From Saccharum officinarum (taxonomy: Eukaryota > Streptophyta > Magnoliopsida > Poales > Poaceae), in assembly GCA_020631735.1 (NCBI GenBank), contig CM036209.1, forward strand, positions 7,043,451 through 7,107,450: a stretch of 64,000 nt of DNA. Reading direction: 5' to 3'. Under the pieces are notes generated by a model. It was not told where the DNA came from. It saw nothing but the letters and a program-made list of their open reading frames with translations, and ran no database searches. This document shows positions 48,509-59,265 of the stretch, piece after piece. How positions within the stretch are numbered: the first letter of the stretch is position 1; every line of letters starts with the position of its first letter. The position numbers and the translations under genes were made by a program.

Positions 48509-49852
48509 AGGGATGATATTAGAGCTGTCTAGTTCATAGGCCTGAAAATTTGGATACTACTAGTTCTATTGCCTTGTTGTAGGAGGGGACAATCTAGGAT
48601 ATTCCTCAAAGGGATATCACAAGGAGTGAAATCACTAATAACTTCAAATATTGAGGCAAGATAGGCTCTGTCGCCTTCAGTAATGCTCTTTCTCCTTTGA
48701 GGACAAACTTGCAACTCTAATGGCTTATAGAAAGGCAAAAGGGTAGTGCGCTAGCTAGGAGGCTAGCCTGGCCATGGATGGACCTAGGCAGAAGGAAGCG
48801 CTCGGCCAAGGGAGAGGAGCTAGTCGGCCAAGCAAGCTCAGCCGGGGATGAAGACTGACAGGAGGGAGCTTGGGTGGGGAGGGTGATTAGCTAGGGAAGG
48901 AGCCAGCATGGGTGGTGACCTAGTGGGGGAGGAACCAGCTGGTAGGGAGTTGAGAGCCCCACAGGACCTGACCCTAGTGGAAAGTTATCATCGAGGACAC
49001 AACATCCTCCTCATTTCTTTGTGCCAACAAGGACGACTACAGTGATGAATCAACTAGCCGAGGATAGGAATCAGACTGAAGGGCTTTGTGAAAGGACCGA
49101 AATACCCAAAAAGAGGGTGAATCTATACCTAATAATAATAATAAAGAGGCAAAATTTCAGGTCTTTTTTTTGTCTATCCATTTTTTTTGTCTGTCTCCCT
49201 TTAACTACCGAATAATTGAGGGTTTCTTTTGCACGGGTTTATATATATAACTCGTGCTCATACGAGTTAGAATTAGTTCCGTCTAGACCAATATCGAATA
49301 GGAATCCTAATCTAAATAGATTCCTCAGATCCTGAGTATTCTGAATAGAACTCTTAATAATCATATAGAAAAGGACAAGATTTACGTTCTTTATTTAGTT
49401 ATATGTTAAAAGGGAGGTAAAAAATCACGTCCGTGTGTGCCTTATTCTATATTTTCAGTCCGTAAACAAAAGGAACCAAACTCTAACTTCTATCTCCTTT
49501 TTTCTTCAAGCCATCTTTCTTTTTTCCGTGTCCAACTTCTTTTCCCATTTTGTAAAAAAAATCTATTCCCGTGACTTTGCCAGCCCACGGCTCTTTTTTT
49601 TTTCCATATTTCTAGCTTTCTCGTTCTGTGATTTTTCTTTTGGTTTTTTCTTTTCTATAGTATCTCCCATTTTATTATATAAACATAAAAATATTAAATA
49701 CAATATTATGGATCTTTGAACTTTGGTTGTTCTTTATCCCTATCCCTCATAACTAAATATTCTCACTACTAAGTTATTAATGTAAGTTTAATTAGAAATA
49801 AAACCTATTATTAGAACATGGATAGTCGATGGTATAATTAATCTATATCTAT

Positions 49853-49927
<75 letters not shown>

Positions 49928-50819
49928 AAGAGGTAAATTTCCGCCAAAGATTCTTTTTTTCTGCCTCTTTTTCTTCCACTCTTGTATATTTTTTTTTTTC
50001 CTATTCGGGTTCTATTCGTATTATTTTTTCCTAGCAAGGAGTTCCAACCTGTTTTTATTTCCAAAATATCTATACATCTATATATCTATGTCAGGTATGT
50101 ACGTGATACGGATGTAGGATCGTGCTTAGGCAGCCATCATGGAAACGGCGCCACGAGGAGGCTTGCCAGGGGCCGAGGCGTGGACTTGGACCGGCAGCAG
50201 CAAGCAAACCATCTGGAGGGTAGGAGCAGTCGACGGGAATGACGAGACAAGGTCACCGGGGTGCGACGAGCGCCTCGCATCGACGCCTCAAGCAAGGTAG
50301 CCGAGAGTCTATTCATCCACCGCTGTCCAGCGATCGACGTATGATGAAGGACGGGACGACGCCGAGAAGCGCAGTCAATGCACCCCGGCCGCACAGAGAG
50401 GTTGGCGAGATGTGACAACCATCGTTGACCACATGTATGTTTGCTAGGAGTTGTACATGAAGAGGCTACGCATGGAGGACAACGCGCCGCCAGCCAGAGG
50501 TCACACCACGAGAAGACGGAGGCAAACGAAGACGCACCGCTGGGCATCTACGGAGAAAGGCAGCAGCTTCAGTCGGCAGCAGCTTTAAGCTACGCTATCT
50601 AATCACGCCTGTCCGATTGGATCACAGAGAAAGGCAGTTGCCGTCACCTGCATACAAAGGCTTGGAGCGGATCGATGGAGGGATGACTGAGGCGGCCGCA
50701 CGCCGGCACCTGCACGCCGCCGAGGAGAAGAAGATCAACGCACGTACACAGCCTAGCGGCACTAGGACCGAGGAGGAGACCTAGACAAGAGGCACCATGC
50801 TCTGGCTACTGGCTGCAGC
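48509..50819. other. Intergenic DNA, no gene supported
   Basis: Contains an AT-rich part (49100-49930) with two similar starts, TCTATACCTAATAATA near 49123 and TCTATATCTATC near 49843, both followed by AATAAAGAGG. 50130-50800 is GC-rich with overlapping frames on both strands but no domain. Confidence 0.4.
49855..49924. repeat. (TA)n microsatellite
   Basis: About 35 uninterrupted TA units. It creates a spurious Ile-Tyr repeat frame on the minus strand. Confidence 0.95.
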
Positions 50820-51217
50820 CAGTGGCGAGCCAGGCAAGTAGCCATTACAATATACATATTATACATGTATTCATATAAATAAAAAGGAAAAAATATCAAC
50901 TATTATTACCGATCATGCCATCCATCACGGAAGCGGGTAGTCACGAGGCCTAGATGCGGCCCACGCGGCAAGGCTTCCGTATTCTAATTTCTAATCCATA
51001 TCTGTCCATCGGAGCTAAGGAGTTCGACACACACTGCCGCCCAAACGCTGACGCCAGATGAGGACCGGCGGACGCGGTGTGGCGTGACAGTGAGGCCCTG
51101 GTCCTGGTGGATGGTGCCCTCTGACCTCTGCCCTGCTGCCCTCCGAGTGATTCGTCTACAGTTTGTTGTTTGCACGGCCGCACATCTAGGGAGGATCGCC
51201 GATTCGTTATTTTCCTT

Positions 51218-51960
51218 GAGAGAATTATCTCTATGGCCCTCTTAAAACTTATGCTTACTTTTTTTTGCCCTGAAAATTTCCAACTTACCTATTTGGTCTC
51301 AAATCTAACTTTCGATTCCTTATCCGGTCTTTCCGTTAATTTGACCTTAATAACAGTGTTAGATGGGAGACGAAAAGTCGATTTTACCCCTAGACGCAAA
51401 ACATCGTTTTTCATAGTTCAGAATTCGGTTTTTGATATTTTACAATTCAAATTGTGTGCTGTACATCTATCTATAAAGATCTTTAATTTTGGTGAAGTAG
51501 CTACAGTACCCACTTTAACGGTTTTCCACAGACACATGTTACTGTTCACCCACGTCCGTTGCTATCCATCTGCACCCGTTGCATTTTTTCAGACATCCAT
51601 GTCTGGAAAAAATGTGTGCGTATGCTGTGCAATTATGATGTGCTCTAAAATTATGTGCAACAAGTGAAAATAATGCTAAAAAATGAAACATGCAATTTAC
51701 AAGCATCTATAAAATGTACATACACAATTTGAATTGTAAAATATCAAAAACCGAATTCTAAACTATGAAAAATGATGTTTTTTCGTTCAGGGGTAAAATC
51801 GACTTTTCGTCTCCCATCTAACACCGTTACAGGGTCAAATTGACGGAAAGGCCAGATAAGGAATCGAAAGTTGGATTAGAGGCCAAATAGGTAAGTTGAA
51901 AATTTTCAGGGCCAAAAAAGTAAGCCTAAGTTTTAAGAGGGTCATAGAGGTAATTCTCTC
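51218..51960. mobile_element. Mutator-type foldback element, 743 bp
   Basis: Two arms of about 245 bp (51218-51466 and 51716-51960) are near-perfect inverted copies, starting GAGAGAATTA and ending TAATTCTCTC, around a loop of about 250 bp. The 9-bp target duplication ATTTTCCTT is exact (51209-51217 and 51961-51969), the Mutator hallmark. No transposase is encoded; the frame crossing the left arm is incidental. It inserted inside the hAT element. Confidence 0.9.
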
Positions 51961-52130
51961 ATTTTCCTTTGGTAAAATTTTGCTCTTCGTCTTTTAATGT
52001 CTACTTTCATAGTTCCTGCTACTTCTAATCATTTCTCTGATCTGGTTGAACCTGCGGTGGAAGAGTAGACTTATCCGAGAGTAATTGAGGGAATTGAAAA
52101 TCCTATGCCACAACCACAACCGTTTCACTG

Positions 52131-52280
52131 CTAGCAGTTTATGGCATCAATCGCCTTCCACGTGATCCAGGTGACTTATCATATTAATGATTAAGATGCT
52201 ATTCGAAGAGCATATATTGTTAAAGGTCCACTGAAGCCTTTTGCACATGATTTTCCAAAAATAAAGATTTCAGATAGAGG
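52131..52280 (+). pseudogene. hAT (ZMYM/TTF-type) transposase fragment
   Basis: Broken frames read VYGINRLPRDPGD, then after a frameshift and a stop HIND.DAIRRAYIVKGP and KPFAHDFPK, followed by a GT that could be the original intron donor. These words match the N-terminal part of plant hAT-related proteins annotated as zinc finger MYM or TTF-type (recognised from family knowledge). It lies inside the hAT element's own ends, so it is probably the remnant of its transposase. Confidence 0.6.
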
Positions 52281-52498
52281 TCTCTGAATTTTATGCCTAT
52301 ATTTCAATTATCGATATGGATTTTGCATTGAACTATTTGTATTGTATTTAGTGGATGGTTTCAACTTTAATCCATGAATTTAGGCCTTATCGTGTTACTT
52401 AGTACAATATACCCGAATCACTTTGTCACTTTTACAATTATTACCAAATTGCTAAAATGGATTTATCGAATTGGATGATTTTTTTGGCGGCACACTCT

Positions 52499-54766
52499 TG
52501 TAAGGTCCTAGATGGCTAGAGGGGGGGTGAATAGCCTATAAAAATTCTACAAGCACCACTAAGCAAACTTGTTAGAATAACAAACGGCGTAAAGCGAGTT
52601 TTGCTTAGCCAAAGGTTGTGATGCAAGCCTCCTATCCACAAGTCTAGTAGATTATGATCTCTAGTTCACACAAGAGCTATGTCACTAATTTTACACTAGA
52701 GAACAAGCTAACAACACTACTAGCCAAGCTACTACTAGAGCAACACAAGATAATCTAGTAAAGATAAGTGCAAGAGATAGGATTGTGAATCTTATACCGA
52801 CGGTGGAGTGAAGATGTTGCCAATCACCAAGATGATATACAATCAATTAATATTGACAACAACACAATATGTAGACCAATCACCGGGAGACAAGAGACAC
52901 AATATTTTTGTTCACCCGGTGTTCACTTGTGCACCGACAAGCTACGTCACCGGTTGTGTCGACCAACACTTAGATGGTTCCTCGGTGTGACCCTCAAGTC
53001 ACTTGCCCCTCAAGGCACGCCCCGCAAGGCACCGCAAGACTCCACTCTCAAGTGAGGTAACTCAATGACACGCGCAATCCAATAGAGTTGCTTTTGGCGT
53101 CCCACCGAGGAAAGCACAAGAACCTCTCACAAACAACCGGAGGTGGCCAAGAATAATCACCTTCTCTTGCCAACGCCTCCAACAATCTCCAAGCCGGCTA
53201 GGAGCGGTACTCTCCAAGAGTAACAAGAAATCCACCGGCTAAACCACCCACAAGTGCCACTAGATGCCCTCAAGCTATGCAATGCACTTTGGGATCACTC
53301 AATCTCACTTTTGATTTGCAATCAAGCAAGGGAGATGAGTGAGAGGAGTTGCTTTTGCTCAAAGGATGCACAAGAGTGTTAGAAATGCCAAGCTGCCTCC
53401 CCAAGGGCTGGCCAACGAGTATTTATAAGCACCCCAAACAAATAGAGCCGTTGCAACTCCACTGACCGTTTTTCGGGACGACCGGACGCGCCGGTCGAAA
53501 CTGACCGGACGCGCTCAACCGCGTCCGGTCCTCCAACGGTCACTGCGCCAACGGTCAAATCCCATGACCGGACGCGCCGCTCAACCGACCGGACGCGCCG
53601 GTCGCTCAGCACCGCGCGCGCGAAGCAATGACCGGACGCGCCCCTCGCAACGACCGGACGCGCCGATCCGCACAGCACCCGCGCCGCGAAACAACGACCG
53701 GACGCGCTCCTCACAATAACCGGACGCGACAGTGCCAGCGTCCGGTCGGAGTCCAGTAAGCTCCTTCAACGATCGGACGCGTCCGATCATGTGTGACCGG
53801 ACGCGCCTCGCGTCCGATCATCCTCGTGAACCGCAGTTCCCTCTGGGCGACTGACCGGACGCGCCGGTCCCGCGAGTGACCGGACGCGCCGGTTGCAAAC
53901 CCTAGCCCGCGCGCCCGAAACCGCGCTGTACTGACCGGACGCGTCCGGTCATACCGAGACCGCGTCCGGTGCAGCGTCCGGTCACCTCAGTGACCCCGTT
54001 CGCCTCCGTTTCTTTTCCGACTTTCGGCGTAGTGGAAAATAGGCATTTCATTTCCCCGAAATCGCCTGAATCCCGCGCTCGCACGCTCGGCGGGAGGGAG
54101 AGAGGAACCCAAACCCCTCTCTACCCGCAAACCACAGCGCGACCAGCGCCACCTTTGCAAATGTGCCAACACCATCAAGTGTACATCTCCATGTGCTTGT
54201 GTGTTAGCATTTTCTCAATCATTTTCAAAGGTTTTCCAATTAGCTCACTAGGCCCTACATGCAATGCACTTCATGAATTCACCTAGTGGCACCCGTGCAT
54301 CGAATAACCGATAAGACTTCCCCTCTTAATAGTTCGGCTATCGATCCTAAACCACTCACACCCTCTATGGTGTCTTGAGTGTAAAACAAAATGGCCCTAT
54401 GGTTATACCTTTGCCTTGAGCCCATTTTGTTTCTCCAAATGATATGATCCACTTCATATCATCACATGACCGTCTCGATCCATCGACCTTGACTTCACTT
54501 GCTCTTCACCGTTGCATCAGTCCATCGGCGCTAAGTCTTGCTCAAGCTTCACCATCGCATGGTCCTTCGCTTCGAAGCCTCGACTTGCCCTTCACCTTCA
54601 CAACCGGTCCCTCGAGCCAAGCCTCATCTTGGTCTTCATCATCTTGGTCACATGAGTCAATGTCATGTCTCATATGCAATGACCACCTTTATCTAAATCA
54701 TCCACTTAGATACAAAGGTTAGTCCTAGGTTTCATCAATTAGCCAAAACCAAACTAGGGACTTTCA
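52499..54766 (-). repeat. 3' LTR of the Sirevirus, 2268 bp
   Basis: Plus-strand borders TGTAAGGTCC and GGGACTTTCA. The element is inverted, so this is its 3' LTR. Includes a TATA-like TATTTATAAG at 53420-53429 and an ACCGGACGCG array at 53480-53985. Confidence 0.95.
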
Positions 54767-55925
54767 ATCTCCCCTTTTTGGTAATTGATGACAACCCTCA
54801 CAAAGATGATTTTGATAATAAAAGTTTTGAACTTGTCATACTTGTCCAATCATTTTGCTCATAAGTAAAGTTTGGACAATTATCACAAGCTCGGTTTTGG
54901 TAGCATTAGCTCCCCCTACATATGTGCATAGAGTTTGGATTGAAAGCTTTGCACATATGCATGGATAGAAGTGTTGGGAGAGTAATTCTACCAAAATGAT
55001 GCTATGGTGTAAGAAATGGACCTTTGAAGCGTGATACCAATCGGAGTTGCCTTTTACACCATCCTTAGCATCATGAAGTAACTAGACATCCATCAAAACT
55101 CAAGAACCCCATGAGATCAACATTATATGTAAAGGTTCTTGGACCACTTGTAAAGCTAACCACTTGTAAAGCTTTAGGCATGTCTAGATACCACAAGTAA
55201 ACTATTCCTATGCATGCTAGTAGATCATTTCATCATCCAAGTTCTATACTAGCATTGCACCACACAAGCATGTATATTGAATTTAAATACATGTGCAATG
55301 AGCAAGTCATATGAGAATGCACAAACAAATGCAACAACTTTGTTTATGAGCTTGCTCCCCCTACTTGTGTGCATCAACAAATTTTATTTACCCCTTTATC
55401 AAGTTGAATCATCTTTTTCTCTCTTTTTCTCTCTCCCCCTTTGTCAACAACTTACCTAAAAAGGGATCAAATTGTGGAGAGAAGGAAAAGTGTTTGATGG
55501 AGTAGATTGAAATTAATTCGATACCACATGTAAGGTTTAAAAAATTTATCAAATTTGGTTTAACCTAGAATACTTGCCAAAGATATTTAATTCGATTTGA
55601 ACCAAAGACAAGCTTCTTCACTCCTCAAAATAAGGGTTATCTTGCCTATATTGGATTAAACACTTATAGCAAATCTTCTAGATTCAACACTAGGTTTACA
55701 AGCTCACAAACATGTCATATGCCACCACTAGATCAAAATAAGCATAGAAGCAATAGTGGTAACATATATCCATCAAATTCATTTGATTTATCATGAATGC
55801 TTATGCGTACCACTTATTATGTCTACATGCTCTATCAAGTTCTTAGCATCGGATGAAAGACATGTCAATCAATTTTACCTTGCAATGTCGAAGGAGAGGC
55901 ATGTCAATAAGTGGGTGGGGTGCAT
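54767..55925 (-). other. Sirevirus region between pol and 3' LTR, with polypurine tracts
   Basis: Non-coding. The purine tract next to the LTR lies at 54768-54780 (AAAAAGGGGAGA on the minus strand). Further AGGGGGAG tracts occur at about 54910, 55355 and 55432. Multiple polypurine tracts are a known Sirevirus trait. I see no envelope-like frame. Confidence 0.75.
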
Positions 55926-58900
55926 TCAACTCATGTTTGAGAAATCAAGAATGTTCAATTCATTCCTTAGCTTGCAAAACCTCTTTTCATCAAGTGGCTT
56001 AGTGAGAATATCGGCAAGTTGATCATCGGTGCCAACACTTTCAATGGCAATATCTCCCTTTTGTTGATGATCTCTAATGAAATGGTGTCTTATGTCAATA
56101 TGCTTTGTTCTTCCATGTTGAACCGGGTTTTGTATCATCTTGATTGCACTCTCATTATCACATAGCAACGGCACATTCTTGAAATTGAGGCCATAATCCT
56201 TCAAAGTTGATGTCATCCATAGCAATTGTGCACAACAACTCCCTGCACTCACATATTCGGCTTCGGCGGTAGAGATTGCCACACTATTTTGTTTCTTTGA
56301 GGACCATGACACAAGTGATCTTCCAAGTAATTGACATGTGCCACTTGTGCTCTTTCTATTGATCTTGCAACCCCCATAGTCGGAGTCCGAATATCCAATC
56401 AATTCAAACTTTGACCCCTTGGGATACCATAGTCCAACATCTCTTGTTTGCTTCAAGTACCTCAATATTCTCTTTGCGGCCGTGAGATGACTTTCTCTAG
56501 GTGAGGCTTGATATCTAGCACACATGCAAACACTAAACATGACATCCGGCCTTGATGCGGTGACATAGAGTAGACTTCCAATCAAACACCGATATTCCTT
56601 TTGATTCACCATTTTGCCATCAAGATCACTATCCAAATTGCCATTTGTGCCCATTGGAGTTGAAATTGGCTTTGCATCTTGCATTCCAAACTTCTTCAAC
56701 ATGTCCCTTATGTATTTCCCTTGACTCACAAATGTTCCATTCTTCAATTGCTTGACTTGGAGACCAAGGAAGTAGCTAAGTTCACCAATCATAGACATTT
56801 CAAACTCTTTGGCCATCATAGCACCAAATTCTTCACAATAAGCTTGATCGGTTGATCCAAAGATGATGTCATCAACATATATTTGCACTATGAATAGATC
56901 ATTTCCAATCTTCTTGGTGAATAGAGTAGTATCAACCTTGCCCATTTTGAATCCCTTAGAGAGAAGGAAATCCCTTAGCCTCTCATACCATGCTCTAGGT
57001 GCTTGCTTTAATCCATATAAAGCCTTCTTCAACTTGTATACATGGTTGGGTTTCTTGTCATCTTCAAATCCGGGCGGTTGCTCAACAAATACTAACTCAT
57101 TGATGATCCCATTGAGAAATGCACTTTTGACATCCATTTGATATAGTTTGATATTGTGTGCACAAGCATAAGCCAATAGAATCCTTATTGCCTCCAATCT
57201 TACCACGGGAGCATATGTTTCATCATAGTCAAGACCTTCAACTTGAGTGTAACCTTGAGCAACTAGTCTTGCTTTGTTTCTCACTACAATGCCATCTTGA
57301 TCTTGCTTGTTTTTAAACACCCACTTGGTTCCAATCACATTGTAGTCATTTGGCCTTTCTACCAATTCCCAAACATCATTTCTTGTGAAATTGTTTAGTT
57401 CTTCTTGCATAGCCATAATCCAATCGGCATCCCTCAAAGCTTCTTCTATCTTCTTTGGTTCTATGGTTGACACAAATGATGCATGCTCACAAAACATAGT
57501 CAATCTTGATCTTGTTTGCACACCACTTCTAATATCACCAATAATACTATTAATGGGGTGATCTCTTGCAACATGTTGTGGTTGGAGTACTTGCACTTGA
57601 TTGCTTGAGCTTGGTTGATCACTTGATGTATCTTGTTGAGAAGAACTAGCACCATGATCTTGTACTTGAGAGTCACTAGCTAGCTTGAATGGAGAATTGA
57701 GCACTTGATCTTTATCATCATCTTGAATATCAATAACTTGCTTTGCTCTAATGTTCCCAATGTCCATGTTCTTCATTGCTTCCACCAATAGAGTTCCACT
57801 AACATCATCTAGATTCTCTTCTTCATCTTGTGACCCATTGGTTTCATCAAATTGCACATCATGGACTTCTTCTAGAATGCCACTTGAGTTGTTCCAAACT
57901 CTATAAGCTTTGCTTGTAGTTGAATAACCAAGTAGGAACCCCTCATCACATCTCTTGTCAAACTTTCCCAATCTAGTGCCCTTCTTCAAGATATAGCATT
58001 TGCAACCAAACACCCTAAAGTAAGAAATATTGGGCTTTCTTCCATGAAGTAGCTCATATGGGGTCTTCTCTAGCAATGGATGACAATATAGTCTATTCAT
58101 GTAGTAGCAAGCGGTATTGATTGCTTCATCCCAAAATGATTGACTCACATTGTACTCATGAAGCATTGATCTAGCCATATCAAGCAATGTTCTATTCTTC
58201 CTCTCAACTAGGCCATTTGATTGTGGAGTGTACTTGGCCGAGAATTGATGTCCAATACCATAATGATCACAAAGTTCTTCAATTCTTGTATTCTTGAACT
58301 CACTTCCATTGTCACTTCTCACTTTCTTGATTCTAATCTCAAACTCATTGTGAACTCTAGTGAGAAATGTCTTGAAGGTGTCAAACACTTCACTTTTGTC
58401 ACTAAGAAAGAGTACCCATGTGAATCTTGTGAAGTCATCCACTATGACAAAGCCATACTTGTTGCCGCCTATGCTTGTATATGTTGTTGGTCCAAATAGA
58501 TCCATGTGCATCAACTCAAATGCTTTGCATGTGCTCATTGTACTCTTCTTTGGATGTGAGCTTCCAACTTGCTTCCCGGCTTGACATGCACTACAAAGCT
58601 TATTCTTCTCAAATTCAACATCTTTCAAACCATTGACAAGATTGTGAGTTGTAAGCTTCTTCAACTGTTTCATGCCAACATGACCAAGCCTTCTATGCCA
58701 AAGCCAACCCATGCTTGATTTGGAGACTAAGCAAGTTCTCAAAGAAGTTTCTCTAGCATTGAAGTCAACTAGGTAGAGATTCTCATATCTAAAGCCCTTG
58801 AATGCCACATTTGAACCATCCACACTAATAACTTCCACATCATCAACCCCAAAGATGCATTTGTAGCCTAGATCACATATTTGTGCCACGGATAGAAGAT

Positions 58901-59126
58901 TGAAATCCAAACTTTCAACTAGCAACACATTTGAGATACTCATGTCATTTGATATTGCAATCTTGCCCAAGCCAATAACCTTGCCTTTCTTGTTATTGCC
59001 AAATGTGATAGAATCAACACCACTATCATTGTCATTGAATGAATCAAACATTCTTGATGTACCGGTCATGTGTTGAGTGCACCCACTATCAATAATCCAA
59101 TGCCTTCCTCCGGCTTTGTAATTGAC
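55926..59126 (-). CDS. Sirevirus Pol: protease, integrase, RT, RNase H
   Basis: The frame is open from just after a TAG (59127-59129) to TGA at 55926. It begins with the protease active-site motif DSG about 10 codons in, upstream of the first ATG at 59069. Counting from that Met, the integrase zinc finger is H125, H130, C159, C162, and the DD35E core is D190, D253, E289. The reverse transcriptase carries QMDVKSAFLNG and YVDD at 731-734; RNase H with DSDYGG and AEAEY follows, and the C-terminus (LTKPL...F..L) is complete. Pol is not in the gag frame: between the gag stop and pol there are two frame changes and a stop, so expression would need internal initiation or another bypass, or this copy is defective in gag-pol fusion. 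The encoded domains themselves look intact. Confidence 0.9.
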   Translation of the reverse strand, partial: VNYKAGGRHWIIDSGCTQHMTGTSRMFDSFNDNDSGVDSITFGNNKKGKVIGLGKIAISNDMSISNVLLVESLDFNLLSVAQICDLGYKCIFGVDDVEVISVDGSNVAFKGFRYENLYLVDFNARETSLRTCLVSKSSMGWLWHRRLGHVGMKQLKKLTTHNLVNGLKDVEFEKNKLCSACQAGKQVGSSHPKKSTMSTCKAFELMHMDLFGPTTYTSIGGNKYGFVIVDDFTRFTWVLFLSDKSEVFDTFKTFLTRVHNEFEIRIKKVRSDNGSEFKNTRIEELCDHYGIGHQFSAKYTPQSNGLVERKNRTLLDMARSMLHEYNVSQSFWDEAINTACYYMNRLYCHPLLEKTPYELLHGRKPNISYFRVFGCKCYILKKGTRLGKFDKRCDEGFLLGYSTTSKAYRVWNNSSGILEEVHDVQFDETNGSQDEEENLDDVSGTLLVEAMKNMDIGNIRAKQVIDIQDDDKDQVLNSPFKLASDSQVQDHGASSSQQDTSSDQPSSSNQVQVLQPQHVARDHPINSIIGDIRSGVQTRSRLTMFCEHASFVSTIEPKKIEEALRDADWIMAMQEELNNFTRNDVWELVERPNDYNVIGTKWVFKNKQDQDGIVVRNKARLVAQGYTQVEGLDYDETYAPVVRLEAIRILLAYACAHNIKLYQMDVKSAFLNGIINELVFVEQPPGFEDDKKPNHVYKLKKALYGLKQAPRAWYERLRDFLLSKGFKMGKVDTTLFTKKIGNDLFIVQIYVDDIIFGSTDQAYCEEFGAMMAKEFEMSMIGELSYFLGLQVKQLKNGTFVSQGKYIRDMLKKFGMQDAKPISTPMGTNGNLDSDLDGKMVNQKEYRCLIGSLLYVTASRPDVMFSVCMCARYQASPRESHLTAAKRILRYLKQTRDVGLWYPKGSKFELIGYSDSDYGGCKINRKSTSGTCQLLGRSLVSWSSKKQNSVAISTAEAEYVSAGSCCAQLLWMTSTLKDYGLNFKNVPLLCDNESAIKMIQNPVQHGRTKHIDIRHHFIRDHQQKGDIAIESVGTDDQLADILTKPLDEKRFCKLRNELNILDFSNMS

Positions 59127-59265
59127 CTACAAGCAAATCAATGAAGCTTAGGTACCCATTTTTGCTTGGGTCCTTGTAGGTTAGTAACTAAGCTCTTTGG
59201 TACCCAAATAGCCTTCTTCTTTGGGCCCACAATTGGTGTACCAACAAACTTAGCTTGCACACCCT

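Noticed and set aside
49121..49930. Helitron 5' ends at TCTATACCTAATAATA and TCTATATCTATC
   Set aside because: Similar to Helitron starts and placed after an A, but I found no matching hairpin plus CTAG 3' end for either, so no element is called.
54767..55925. Possible envelope-like gene of the Sirevirus
   Set aside because: Only short frames, no signal peptide or membrane-spanning segment; the stretch is non-coding with purine tracts.
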